Assembly (NCBI GenBank): GCA_049325275.1
Contig: JBMOLU010000040.1
Coordinates: 62,001 to 126,000 of the forward strand
DNA: 64,000 nucleotides
Direction: 5' to 3'
Source: CAIQJJ01 sp049325275
Lineage (GTDB): Bacteria > Chloroflexota > Anaerolineae > Anaerolineales > UBA4823
The notes beneath the pieces are model-generated. The model searched no databases, was not told the DNA's origin, and saw only the letters and a program-made list of their open reading frames with translations. This document shows positions 48,777 to 56,062 of the stretch, piece by piece (position 1 is the first letter of the stretch; each line of letters begins with the position of its first letter). Both the position numbers and the translations under genes were made by a program.

Positions 48777-50036
48777 ATGACCAATTACGATATCAAAGAC
48801 AAATCTCTCGCCGAAGGCGGCCGCCGGCGCATCGATTGGGCCGAGCGCGAGATGCCTGTGCTGCGCCTGATCCGTGAACGCTTCGAGAAGGAACGCCCCC
48901 TCAAGGGCGTGCGCCTGTCTGCCTGCCTGCACGTTACCACCGAAACCGCCAACCTGGCGCGTACCTTGCAGGCCGGCGGCGCGGAGCTGGTGCTGACCGC
49001 TTCCAACCCGCTCTCCACCCAGGATGATGTGGCCGCCGCACTCGTCAACGTCTACGAAATTCCTACCTTCGCCATCAAAGGCGAAGATAACGTCACCTAC
49101 TACAAGCACATCAACGCAGCCCTCGATCACAACCCCCACGTGACGATGGACGACGGCGCCGATCTGGTTTCCGTGCTGCACAAAGAACGCCGTAACCAAC
49201 TGCCGAACATTGTCGGTGGCACCGAAGAGACCACCACCGGTGTCATTCGCCTGCGCGCCATGGCCGCCGACGGCGCCCTTAACTTTCCCGTGATCGCCGT
49301 CAACGACGCCAGCACCAAGCACTTCTTCGACAATCGTTACGGCACCGGCCAGTCCACCATCGACGGCATTATCCGTGCGACCAACGTGCTCCTGGCAGGC
49401 AAGGTCTTCGTCGTCGCTGGGTACGGCTGGTGCGGGCGCGGCCTGGCCATGCGGGCACGCGGCATGGGCGCCAACGTCGTCGTCACCGAGGTCGATCCGC
49501 TGGCCGCCCTCGAAGCTGTAATGGATGGTTACCGCCTGATGCCGATGGCCGAGGCCGCCCGGATCGGCGATATCTTCTGCACCGTGACCGGTGATCTCAA
49601 CGTAATCGACAAGCATCACTTCGAGGTGATGAAAGATGGCGCTATCGTTGCCAATTCGGGGCACTTCAACGTCGAGATCAACATCCCCGCCCTGGAGAAA
49701 ATGGCCGACGAAAAGCGTCTCGTGCGTCCCTTTGTCGATCAATACGTTTTGCCCGACGGCCGCAAAATCAACATCCTGGGCGAAGGCCGTCTGATCAACC
49801 TGGCCTCCGCGGAAGGCCACCCGGCCAGCGTCATGGATATGTCCTTTGCCAACCAGGCCCTGGCTGCCGAATTCATGGTCAAGAACGCCGCCTCGCTGGA
49901 AAAGAAAGTCTACGGCGTGCCGGCCGAAATCGACCGCGAGATTGCCCGCCTGAAACTGGATGCCATGGGGGTGGCCATCGATGTCCTGACCGAAGAGCAG
50001 GTGAAGTACTTGAACTCCTGGGAAGAAGGCACCTAA
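48777..50036 (+). CDS. ahcY: Adenosylhomocysteinase (S-adenosyl-L-homocysteine hydrolase)
   Basis: This gene encodes 419 aa from the ATG at 48777 (AGGAG six nt upstream). It cleaves S-adenosylhomocysteine to adenosine and homocysteine, recycling the product of methyltransferases. Visible hallmarks are SACLHVTTETANLARTLQAG, the substrate-site VTMDDGADLV, the catalytic NDASTKHFFDNRYGTGQS (Lys and Asp), the NAD-binding VVAGYGWCGRGLAMRARGMG and NSGHFNVEI. It is of the shorter type without the 40-residue insertion of many proteobacterial enzymes and ends KYLNSWEEGT as in thermophile/archaeal-type members. It is transcribed after the PfkB kinase (97-bp gap) and ended by the terminator at 50118. Confidence 0.97.
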   Translation: MTNYDIKDKSLAEGGRRRIDWAEREMPVLRLIRERFEKERPLKGVRLSACLHVTTETANLARTLQAGGAELVLTASNPLSTQDDVAAALVNVYEIPTFAIKGEDNVTYYKHINAALDHNPHVTMDDGADLVSVLHKERRNQLPNIVGGTEETTTGVIRLRAMAADGALNFPVIAVNDASTKHFFDNRYGTGQSTIDGIIRATNVLLAGKVFVVAGYGWCGRGLAMRARGMGANVVVTEVDPLAALEAVMDGYRLMPMAEAARIGDIFCTVTGDLNVIDKHHFEVMKDGAIVANSGHFNVEINIPALEKMADEKRLVRPFVDQYVLPDGRKINILGEGRLINLASAEGHPASVMDMSFANQALAAEFMVKNAASLEKKVYGVPAEIDREIARLKLDAMGVAIDVLTEEQVKYLNSWEEGT

Positions 50037-50111
50037 ACCGCAGCGTCCCGCTTCAAAAAACGGCGCTTCCAACTTTGGCGGGAGAATCCTTCACGCAAAG
50101 TTGGCAAGGCC

Positions 50112-50155
50112 AAAAAACGAAATCCGGCCCATTTTTATGGGCCGGATTTCGTTTC
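50112..50155. terminator. Bidirectional rho-independent terminator between ahcY and the response regulator
   Basis: A 15-bp perfect stem (50118-50132 with 50137-50151, loop TTTT) is flanked on the left by AAAAAA (a T-run for minus-strand transcripts) and on the right by GTTTC. It can end both ahcY on plus and the two-component operon on minus. Confidence 0.85.
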
Positions 50156-50338
50156 GCTTGCCAGAAAATCTGCCGGTGTAACCGCCTTGGCGGCATCTGC
50201 CAGGTTCGCCCGAACCCGCACAAAACAGCACGGCCCTACCCCGCGCTTGATTGCGCCCTTGCGCGCCGTGCGGTAGATAACGCCTGTTTTCGTCGGAAAA
50301 GTGCGTTGCACCTTGCCTTTCAGATAACTTCTCAGGGC
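50156..50338. other. Short non-coding stretch, nothing recognised
   Basis: About 180 bp between the bidirectional terminator and the stop of the response-regulator gene. I see no gene, hairpin or regulatory site that I can support. Confidence 0.4.
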
Positions 50339-50722
50339 CTATCCCAGCGTTTGCCGCAGCCGGATGGCCAGATCGCGCAGTTGGCTGAAACTGACCGGCT
50401 TGATGAAGACGAAATCGGCCTGATCTTGCAGCGTGTCCGCCATGCTGGGGTCGGCGGTCGTTACAATGACCAGCGTATCGCACAGGTTTTCGTCCTCGCG
50501 AACGCTTTGCAGGATACGGTCGCCAGAGACATGCGGCAGGTGCAAGTCGAGCACGATCAGCACGGGCCGGGCCGTTTGTAGGGCTTCCATTGCAGCCTGC
50601 CCGTCGTGAATGCTTTGCGTGTCGAAGCCGGCAATTTTCAGCGCTTGGGTATAAATCACAGAAAGCTTTTCATCGTCTTCTATGACCAGTGCTTGGGGGT
50701 TGGTGGTGGAGGTTTCGTTCAT
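50339..50722 (-). CDS. Single-domain response regulator
   Basis: This 127-aa receiver domain has no output domain. The acidic pair is E15-D16-D17, the phospho-acceptor is Asp59 (VLIVLDLHLPHVSG), the switch Thr lies in V-T-T-A and the conserved Lys in F-I-K-P-V-S. Its start overlaps the stop of the histidine kinase (ATGA, 50719-50722), so the two are translated together and it is the kinase's direct target. Without an output domain it must act through protein contacts or as a phosphate relay or sink. A terminator follows about 185 bp later. Confidence 0.92.
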   Translation of the reverse strand: MNETSTTNPQALVIEDDEKLSVIYTQALKIAGFDTQSIHDGQAAMEALQTARPVLIVLDLHLPHVSGDRILQSVREDENLCDTLVIVTTADPSMADTLQDQADFVFIKPVSFSQLRDLAIRLRQTLG

Positions 50723-52872
50723 CCCTGTGTTTCCTCAGGACGGTTCATGGGAAGCGTGACGGTGAACGTGCTGCCGCCGCCGGGGGCGCTTTCGAGCGTG
50801 ATCGCACCGTTCATCAGGGTGGTCAATTCGTTGACGATTGCCAGCCCTAACCCCGAGCCGCCATATTTGCGGGTAATGGACCCGTCGACCTGCCGAAAAG
50901 CTTCGAAGATGGCAGCCTGCGCATCGGTGGGAATACCAATTCCGGTATCGCTGATTTCCAGCGCCCAGTGCGTTGCATCGGGCCGGAAGACACGGAAACT
51001 TACCCGGCCGTGGTTGGTGAACTTGATGGCATTGTTCAACAGGTTGGTGATGATCTGGCGCAGCCAGTATATATCACCATATAGTGTTTCAGGCACGTTC
51101 CCTTCAACGTGGGTGGTGAATTGTAACCCCTTTTTCTTGGCCATCATGCTGGCTGTTGTGCGCGCGGTTTCGACGATCTCTTCCGGGGAAAAAGGCCGGT
51201 TTTTGAGCACGATTTTTCCGGTTTCGAGCTGTGCCTGGCCGATCAGGTTGTTGAGAAAGGCCAACAGGCTGTTCGAACTGTCGATGATTTCGGAACAGGC
51301 TTCAACTTGCCGTTCGTTCATCTCACCGAAAACGCCCGTGCGCAGCATGTCGGCATACCCCATGATCGCCCCCATGGGTGTGCGCAGGTCGTGGCTGACG
51401 TTGGCGAGCAGTTGCGTTTTCAGCCGGTTGGCTTCGAGCGCCATTTCGTGCGCCTGCTGCAATTCCTCCTCGGCCTGCTTGCGGTCGGTCACATCTTGTT
51501 TGATGGCAATATAGTGTGAGACTTCACCTTGCGGCTGCACGACGGGCGTGATCGTCATCTCTTCGTAATAGTCGGTGCCGTTTTTGCGTCGATTGATCAA
51601 CTCGCCGTGCCATACCTTGCCGGCGGCAATCGTTTCCCACATTTCGCGGTAAAAGCTTTCTGCCTGCCGGCCTGACTTCAGCAGGCTGGTCGGTTTGCCA
51701 AACATCTCGTTGAGAGTATAACCGGTCAGGCGGGTAAACGCCGGGTTGACCCAAATGACCAGACCGTTCGTATCGGTGATTACGATCCCGTTGGCTGCGT
51801 GGTTCAGCGCCTGCGCTTGCAGGTAGACCTGGGCCTCGGACATGCGTCGGGTAGTCACATCTCGGGCGAGCAGGATGCGCCCGGCAACGTTGCGGGCGAG
51901 GTCGTGGAGCAGCGTTACCGTGAAGTTGATGATACGGACATCGCCGTCGCTGCCGACGCTTAATTCAGCCATGTCGCCGTCCGCCATCTGGCATAAGGCC
52001 AACAGGTCGGGCTGGCCGGCCCACAAGCGCTCGGCTGCTTCGCCAATGGGAACACGTTCCCATTGAAAGATACGCTGGCCGGCAGGATTGCAGTCGATCA
52101 GGCGGTTTTGGGCGTCCAAGACCAGCATTCCCTCGGGAATGGTCTCTACCAGGCGATCACGCGCCACTGGGGTCACATCGAACAGGTTGTAACGGAAAAA
52201 GGCCAGCGCCAGCAGGCCCCCTGAGATGCTGAAAGCCACCGAAGTGGCATCGATCCCGGCCACAGCGTTGGGGTTGAAAGCATAGAGCACGTTAATTGCC
52301 AAGGGGAGCAACGCCGCAACCAGGATCAGGCGGGTTTGATTGGAATACAGTTCGGGGGAGCGGAAAATAGAACGAAGCAGGGCTGCCATCGCCAGCGCAA
52401 TGGCCGTGTAGCTGTAAACGATTTCCACCCAAAACCAAGGCCCATGCGGATAATTGCCGACTGCCCTGCCCGCTACATTTTCGATGGTAATCGACGGCCA
52501 GAGCAATTGATGCCAGTGATTGGTCGCTGCCATCAGTACCGAGACAGCCGGCAGGATTAAAAGCGCCACGACCCATTTCTTCGTCAGCCAACGGTCCTGC
52601 TGGGTGTAACGCAGCACGAAAATTGGAAAAAGCACCGGCACAAACTGGTTGCCCGGGTAGGCGAGCACCGACCAGAAAACCTTGCCGAAATAGGTGGTTG
52701 CCAGGCTTTCACCGATCAGCGCCAGCGACCAGGTGGACACCAGCAACATCAGTACGGCAAGTTCTTTGCTTCCGGGCGCAGCCGGGCGACGAAAGGAGTA
52801 CCACGCCACCCAGCCGGATACCAGCCCGGAGATCAGCAGCGCCAGGACATAGAAATCGAAAATAACAAACAT
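50719..52872 (-). CDS. Membrane histidine kinase with 7TM sensor and two PAS domains
   Basis: This gene encodes 717 aa from the ATG at 52872; the frame extends to 53130 but that part overlaps the neighbouring lipoprotein gene. Residues 1-225 have seven hydrophobic helices (HisKA_7TM type; FVIFDFYVLALLISGLVSGW first). PAS domains lie at about 230-340 (IPEGMLVLDAQNRLIDCNPA) and 355-480 (NGIVITDTNGLVIWVNPAFT, RLTGYTLNEMFGKP). The HisKA helix has the phospho-acceptor in LLANVSHDLRTPMGAIMGYA (His near 492), and the ATPase domain has NLLNNAIKFTNHG (N box), ISDTGIGIPTD (G1), FRQVDGSITRKYGGSGLGLA (F/G2 boxes). It is co-transcribed with an NBR1-Ig lipoprotein upstream (32-bp gap) and the response regulator downstream. 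The signal sensed is unknown. Confidence 0.92.
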   Translation of the reverse strand: MFVIFDFYVLALLISGLVSGWVAWYSFRRPAAPGSKELAVLMLLVSTWSLALIGESLATTYFGKVFWSVLAYPGNQFVPVLFPIFVLRYTQQDRWLTKKWVVALLILPAVSVLMAATNHWHQLLWPSITIENVAGRAVGNYPHGPWFWVEIVYSYTAIALAMAALLRSIFRSPELYSNQTRLILVAALLPLAINVLYAFNPNAVAGIDATSVAFSISGGLLALAFFRYNLFDVTPVARDRLVETIPEGMLVLDAQNRLIDCNPAGQRIFQWERVPIGEAAERLWAGQPDLLALCQMADGDMAELSVGSDGDVRIINFTVTLLHDLARNVAGRILLARDVTTRRMSEAQVYLQAQALNHAANGIVITDTNGLVIWVNPAFTRLTGYTLNEMFGKPTSLLKSGRQAESFYREMWETIAAGKVWHGELINRRKNGTDYYEEMTITPVVQPQGEVSHYIAIKQDVTDRKQAEEELQQAHEMALEANRLKTQLLANVSHDLRTPMGAIMGYADMLRTGVFGEMNERQVEACSEIIDSSNSLLAFLNNLIGQAQLETGKIVLKNRPFSPEEIVETARTTASMMAKKKGLQFTTHVEGNVPETLYGDIYWLRQIITNLLNNAIKFTNHGRVSFRVFRPDATHWALEISDTGIGIPTDAQAAIFEAFRQVDGSITRKYGGSGLGLAIVNELTTLMNGAITLESAPGGGSTFTVTLPMNRPEETQG

Positions 52873-52904
52873 CGCGAGCTGTACCTTTGAAAGAGGAAGT
52901 GCCG

Positions 52905-53429
52905 CTAAGGGACGGTTACTTCGATGTAGATCGAATCGCCAAAGGCCTGCCCATCCGGTGCAATGGCCTGCCAGGCGCTGTGGTAGGTACCGGCTTCGCC
53001 GGGGGCCGTAAAAACCACGCGGATGGTTGCCTGACTGCCGCCGCGCGCCGGGTAGAGCGCCAGCTCTTCGATGACGCCCATGGCCGGCCCGGCGATCAGT
53101 TTCAGGCGGTAGCTTGCGTCCCAGTTGCAACTGCCGTCGTTTTTGACCAGCCAGCGCTTATCGATGCGGGCGCCCGGCTCTACCTCGGCGCCATCCGGCA
53201 CGGTCAGATCCTCGATAAAAGACAGGTCGTCGGTGCAGACGCTTGTCGGTGTTGGTAGTGGAAGCGTTGGTGGAAGCGCACTGGCAGGATTTGTCGCCGT
53301 CGGGGGTTGGGTAGGAACGCGAGTTGCAGGAACGTAAACATCGGCCTGGCGGCCCTTACAGGCCGCAGCAGCTAAAAGCAGGAACAGTGCCGCAATAGCG
53401 GCTTGTGGGATGCGTGGCAAACATTTCAT
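52905..53429 (-). CDS. NBR1-Ig-like domain lipoprotein
   Basis: This 174-aa lipoprotein has a signal peptide ending in A-A-A-C with Cys24 as predicted lipidation site. A Pro/Thr-rich linker (about 32-62) leads to an Ig-like domain of the NBR1 type (DDLSFIEDLTVPDGAEVEPG, then RIDKRWLVKNDGSCNWDASY, the W-x-V-K-N-x-G-x-C-x-W signature, and AGTYHSAWQAIAPDGQAFGD). Such domains are common in exported Chloroflexota proteins and bind surfaces or proteins. Being the first gene before a 7TM histidine kinase, it may present the signal to that kinase. That is inference from position only. A TAAACT box lies 24 nt before the start (53458-53453). Confidence 0.85.
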   Translation of the reverse strand: MKCLPRIPQAAIAALFLLLAAAACKGRQADVYVPATRVPTQPPTATNPASALPPTLPLPTPTSVCTDDLSFIEDLTVPDGAEVEPGARIDKRWLVKNDGSCNWDASYRLKLIAGPAMGVIEELALYPARGGSQATIRVVFTAPGEAGTYHSAWQAIAPDGQAFGDSIYIEVTVP

Positions 53430-53603
53430 GGTGCTTCACGGATTCTTCCTATAGTTTACCAGCACTCTGCCGAAACGAGAAACCGGCTTCTCCCTTGCGT
53501 ACCTCTCCCCCATACGTTTTGGCAGAACCGCACGGCGCCCAAGTGTGCAGTCAAGAGCCAGGTTCAGGACCGTGCCATTTGAACGCGTGTCGGGGTAGGA
53601 TCG

Positions 53604-53651
53604 AAAAATCGAGCTTGTGGGGCACTTTGCTGCCCAAAAAGCTCGATTTTT
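53604..53651. terminator. Bidirectional terminator after recA
   Basis: AAAAATCGAGCTT (from 53604) pairs with AAGCTCGATTTTT (to 53651); an inner GGGCA/TGCCC stem continues the hairpin. T-runs are present on both strands. It lies 30 nt past the recA stop on the minus strand. Confidence 0.8.
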
Positions 53652-53680
53652 ATAACTTCTCAATAAAGCGGGAGTGCGGC

Positions 53681-54775
53681 CTATACTTCTTCGACGTCCA
53701 CGTCACCGTCCTCTTCATTGCCGAAGGCCAACGGCATTATATCGCCGTTGATTGCTTGTTGGCGGACGGCTGCATCGAGTTCGGTCGCCAGGTTGGGGTT
53801 GTTGCGCAAGAACTCTTTGGCGTTCTCGCGGCCCTGGCCCAGGCGCATATCGTTGTAAGAATAGAAAGCGCCGCGCTTCTGTACGATTTCCAGGCTGGTC
53901 GCCAGGTCGAGCAGATCGCCGGCCTTGGAAATGCCCTCGTTATACATGATGTCGAATTCGGCGGTGCGGAAGGGAGCCGCCACTTTGTTTTTGACCACGC
54001 GCACGCGCGTGCGGTTCCCGATAATATCCTGTCCGAGCTTAATCGACTGAATCCGGCGCACGTCGAGACGTACGGAAGCGTAAAACTTGAGCGCCATACC
54101 GCCGGTGGTCGTTTCAGGGTTGCCGAACATCACGCCGATCTTCTGGCGCAGTTGGTTGGTGAAAACGACGGAAGTCTTGGTTTGGTTGATGGCACCGGAA
54201 AGCTTGCGCAAGGCCTGCGACATCAGGCGGGCCTGCATCCCCATGGATGCGTCGCCCATGTCGCCTTCGATTTCAGCGCGGGGCACGAGCGCGGCCACCG
54301 AGTCGATTACGATCAGGTCGATCGCCCCTGAGCGAACCAGCGTTTCGGTGATTTCGAGCGCTTGCTCGCCCATGTCGGGCTGGGCGATCAGCAGGTTTTC
54401 GATGTCGACGCCACAGCGCTCGGCATAGACCGGGTCGAGGGCGTGCTCCATGTCGATATAAGCGGCGGTGCCGCCCAGGCGCTGCGCCTCCGAAACGATG
54501 TGCTGGCAGATGGTGGTCTTTCCGGACGACTCCGGCCCGTAGATTTCAGTGATACGCCCGCGCGGGATGCCGCCCACGCCCAGGGCCAGGTCCAGCGAAA
54601 GCGCCCCGGTCGGGATGACGTCCACCTTCATTTGATGGGCCTCGCCCAGGCGCATAATTGCGCCATCACCATAGCGCTTGGTAATATCGCCGACGGCTTT
54701 GTCCAGGGCAATCAGTTTGGCGTCATTCGTGGCATGTTCCTGGGGAGGCTGTACAGTTTTAGAAGCTCTTGCCAT
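53681..54775 (-). CDS. recA: RecA recombinase
   Basis: This 364-aa protein is the DNA strand-exchange and SOS co-protease protein. Walker A is GPESSGKT (80-87), with TSVVFTNQLRQKIGVMFGNP (L2 loop region) and SVAALVPRAEIEGDMGDASM (Walker B and L1) intact, and the C-terminus is acidic (EEDGDVDVEEV) as usual. AGGAG lies about 9 nt before the ATG. Its own promoter (54842-54869) overlaps the end of the upstream M23 gene and contains a possible SOS box. A strong bidirectional terminator follows. Confidence 0.98.
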   Translation of the reverse strand: MARASKTVQPPQEHATNDAKLIALDKAVGDITKRYGDGAIMRLGEAHQMKVDVIPTGALSLDLALGVGGIPRGRITEIYGPESSGKTTICQHIVSEAQRLGGTAAYIDMEHALDPVYAERCGVDIENLLIAQPDMGEQALEITETLVRSGAIDLIVIDSVAALVPRAEIEGDMGDASMGMQARLMSQALRKLSGAINQTKTSVVFTNQLRQKIGVMFGNPETTTGGMALKFYASVRLDVRRIQSIKLGQDIIGNRTRVRVVKNKVAAPFRTAEFDIMYNEGISKAGDLLDLATSLEIVQKRGAFYSYNDMRLGQGRENAKEFLRNNPNLATELDAAVRQQAINGDIMPLAFGNEEDGDVDVEEV

Positions 54776-54841
54776 AGTAAAAGTACTCCTGTTGCTTGGC
54801 GTTTGAACGATCTTTGATGGATGCCTTTTGCACCCGAAGCT

Positions 54842-54869
54842 AGTTTAGCACAAACGTTCGATGTGTCAA
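54842..54869 (-). promoter_or_regulatory. recA promoter with possible LexA box in the spacer
   Basis: On the minus strand TTGACA (54869-54864) and TAAACT (54847-54842) are 16 nt apart. The spacer contains CGAACGTTTGTGC, which keeps most of the Gram-positive-type SOS box CGAAC-N4-GTTCG in its left half and the G-T of its right half. The -35 box overlaps the stop codon of the gene upstream. Confidence 0.6.
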
Positions 54870-56062
54870 GGGACGGGCTGCGGCTCCGGGGTGAAACTGC
54901 CTCCCGGTTCGGCCGGTAAGGTGATGGCAAAACTTTCGTAGCCGGAGAAGGTGAAGTATGTGACCATTCCGGGGTAGATTTGCACCGGTGTGTGATGGAG
55001 GATGCCCTTGTAGCGGGTGTACAGGTCGTATGTGCCGGCGGGCAGATCGCCGATGACGAAGTTCTCGCGGTAATAAGGGTCGCTGTTGGTGGCTTTTTTG
55101 CCGTAAGAACGCGCCGTCCACATGGCCTCCTCGGCATTGTGCAGGCTGAAAAGCTGGCCGTCGATCGGCACTTTGCTGCTGTCCATCACGCGGCCCACCA
55201 GGATGCCCCAACCCTGCGGCGGCGCAATCCATAGTTCCGGGTTGCGTGTGGTGAAGTAGGTGTTGTTGCCGATGCGCACTTCGAAGTGCAGGTGCGGGCC
55301 GGTTGTCTTGCCTGTTTGCCCCGAGCGGGCGATCACTTCACCGGTTTCGACGTGCTGCCCTTGCCGTACATCGATCTCGCTCAGGTGCCCGTAGACGGTG
55401 TAGAGATTTTCACCGCCGTAGCCGAAATCGTGACGGATGACGACTGCCAGGCCGTACGGATCGCTTGGATCGTTGCCGCCGCGATAGATGCCGTAACCGG
55501 CCCAGATGATCTTGCCCGGCCCCACTGCCAGGATGGGCGTACCTTCCGCTGCCGAAATGTCGATGCCCGTGTGAACGACATCCTGAAAGAACACCCCGCC
55601 ATAGCGATAGTCGGCGGTAGGCCAGTTGATCTTGTCGGCCGCGATCGGGCGCGCAAAGTAGAAGTGATCGTAGGGCGTGGGTGCCCACGGCACCGGGTAT
55701 AGCGGGGGGCGCCAGGCGGAAATCGCCTCCAGGGCGGCCGTCGGGTAGACCAGCTTGAGCGGGTCAGGTAAAGATGTAGGAGAAGGCAACACCGGCTGGC
55801 CGGTGCTGCCGGTGTCGAGCGCTAACACCTGCGTGGCCAACGCCGAGGAGGCCGGTTGTTCGGCAGGTGTATCGGATGCTGTAGCCGGCGATGGTGGGGC
55901 GGTTCTCGCACTCGCAGCCTCGGCCGTCAGGCTGGGCTGTACCTGGCTACCGGATGGTGTGACGGGCAAACTGCCGGGCAGCGCATTGCAGGCGGCAAGC
56001 AGAAAGGCCGGCAGCGCCAGCAGAATGTGCGGGAACATTGAACGGAAATCCGGCCGGCTCAT
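54866..56062 (-). CDS. M23-family peptidase lipoprotein (LysM-free, cell-wall endopeptidase type)
   Basis: This 398-aa lipoprotein has a signal peptide ending L-L-A-A-C (Cys25). A Ser/Pro/Ala/Thr linker extends to about 90. The M23 domain at about 130-285 carries the zinc ligands H-T-G-I-D-I, then VYGHLSEIDVRQGQHVETGE and TTGPHLHFEVRIG, i.e. a complete H-x3-D, H-x-H set expected of an active lysostaphin-like endopeptidase. A C-terminal beta-sandwich (GRVMDSSKVPIDGQLFSLHN; GDLPAGTYDLYTRYKG) resembles carboxypeptidase-regulatory-like domains. Its start overlaps the stop of the PD40 protein (ATGA), so the two are coupled and may form a surface complex. Substrate is presumably peptidoglycan or an envelope peptide. 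Confidence 0.9.
   Translation of the reverse strand: MSRPDFRSMFPHILLALPAFLLAACNALPGSLPVTPSGSQVQPSLTAEAASARTAPPSPATASDTPAEQPASSALATQVLALDTGSTGQPVLPSPTSLPDPLKLVYPTAALEAISAWRPPLYPVPWAPTPYDHFYFARPIAADKINWPTADYRYGGVFFQDVVHTGIDISAAEGTPILAVGPGKIIWAGYGIYRGGNDPSDPYGLAVVIRHDFGYGGENLYTVYGHLSEIDVRQGQHVETGEVIARSGQTGKTTGPHLHFEVRIGNNTYFTTRNPELWIAPPQGWGILVGRVMDSSKVPIDGQLFSLHNAEEAMWTARSYGKKATNSDPYYRENFVIGDLPAGTYDLYTRYKGILHHTPVQIYPGMVTYFTFSGYESFAITLPAEPGGSFTPEPQPVP

Noticed and set aside
48609..50072. 487-codon minus-strand frame opposite ahcY
   Set aside because: It mirrors the codon pattern of ahcY, has no start signal and covers a gene with all catalytic residues.
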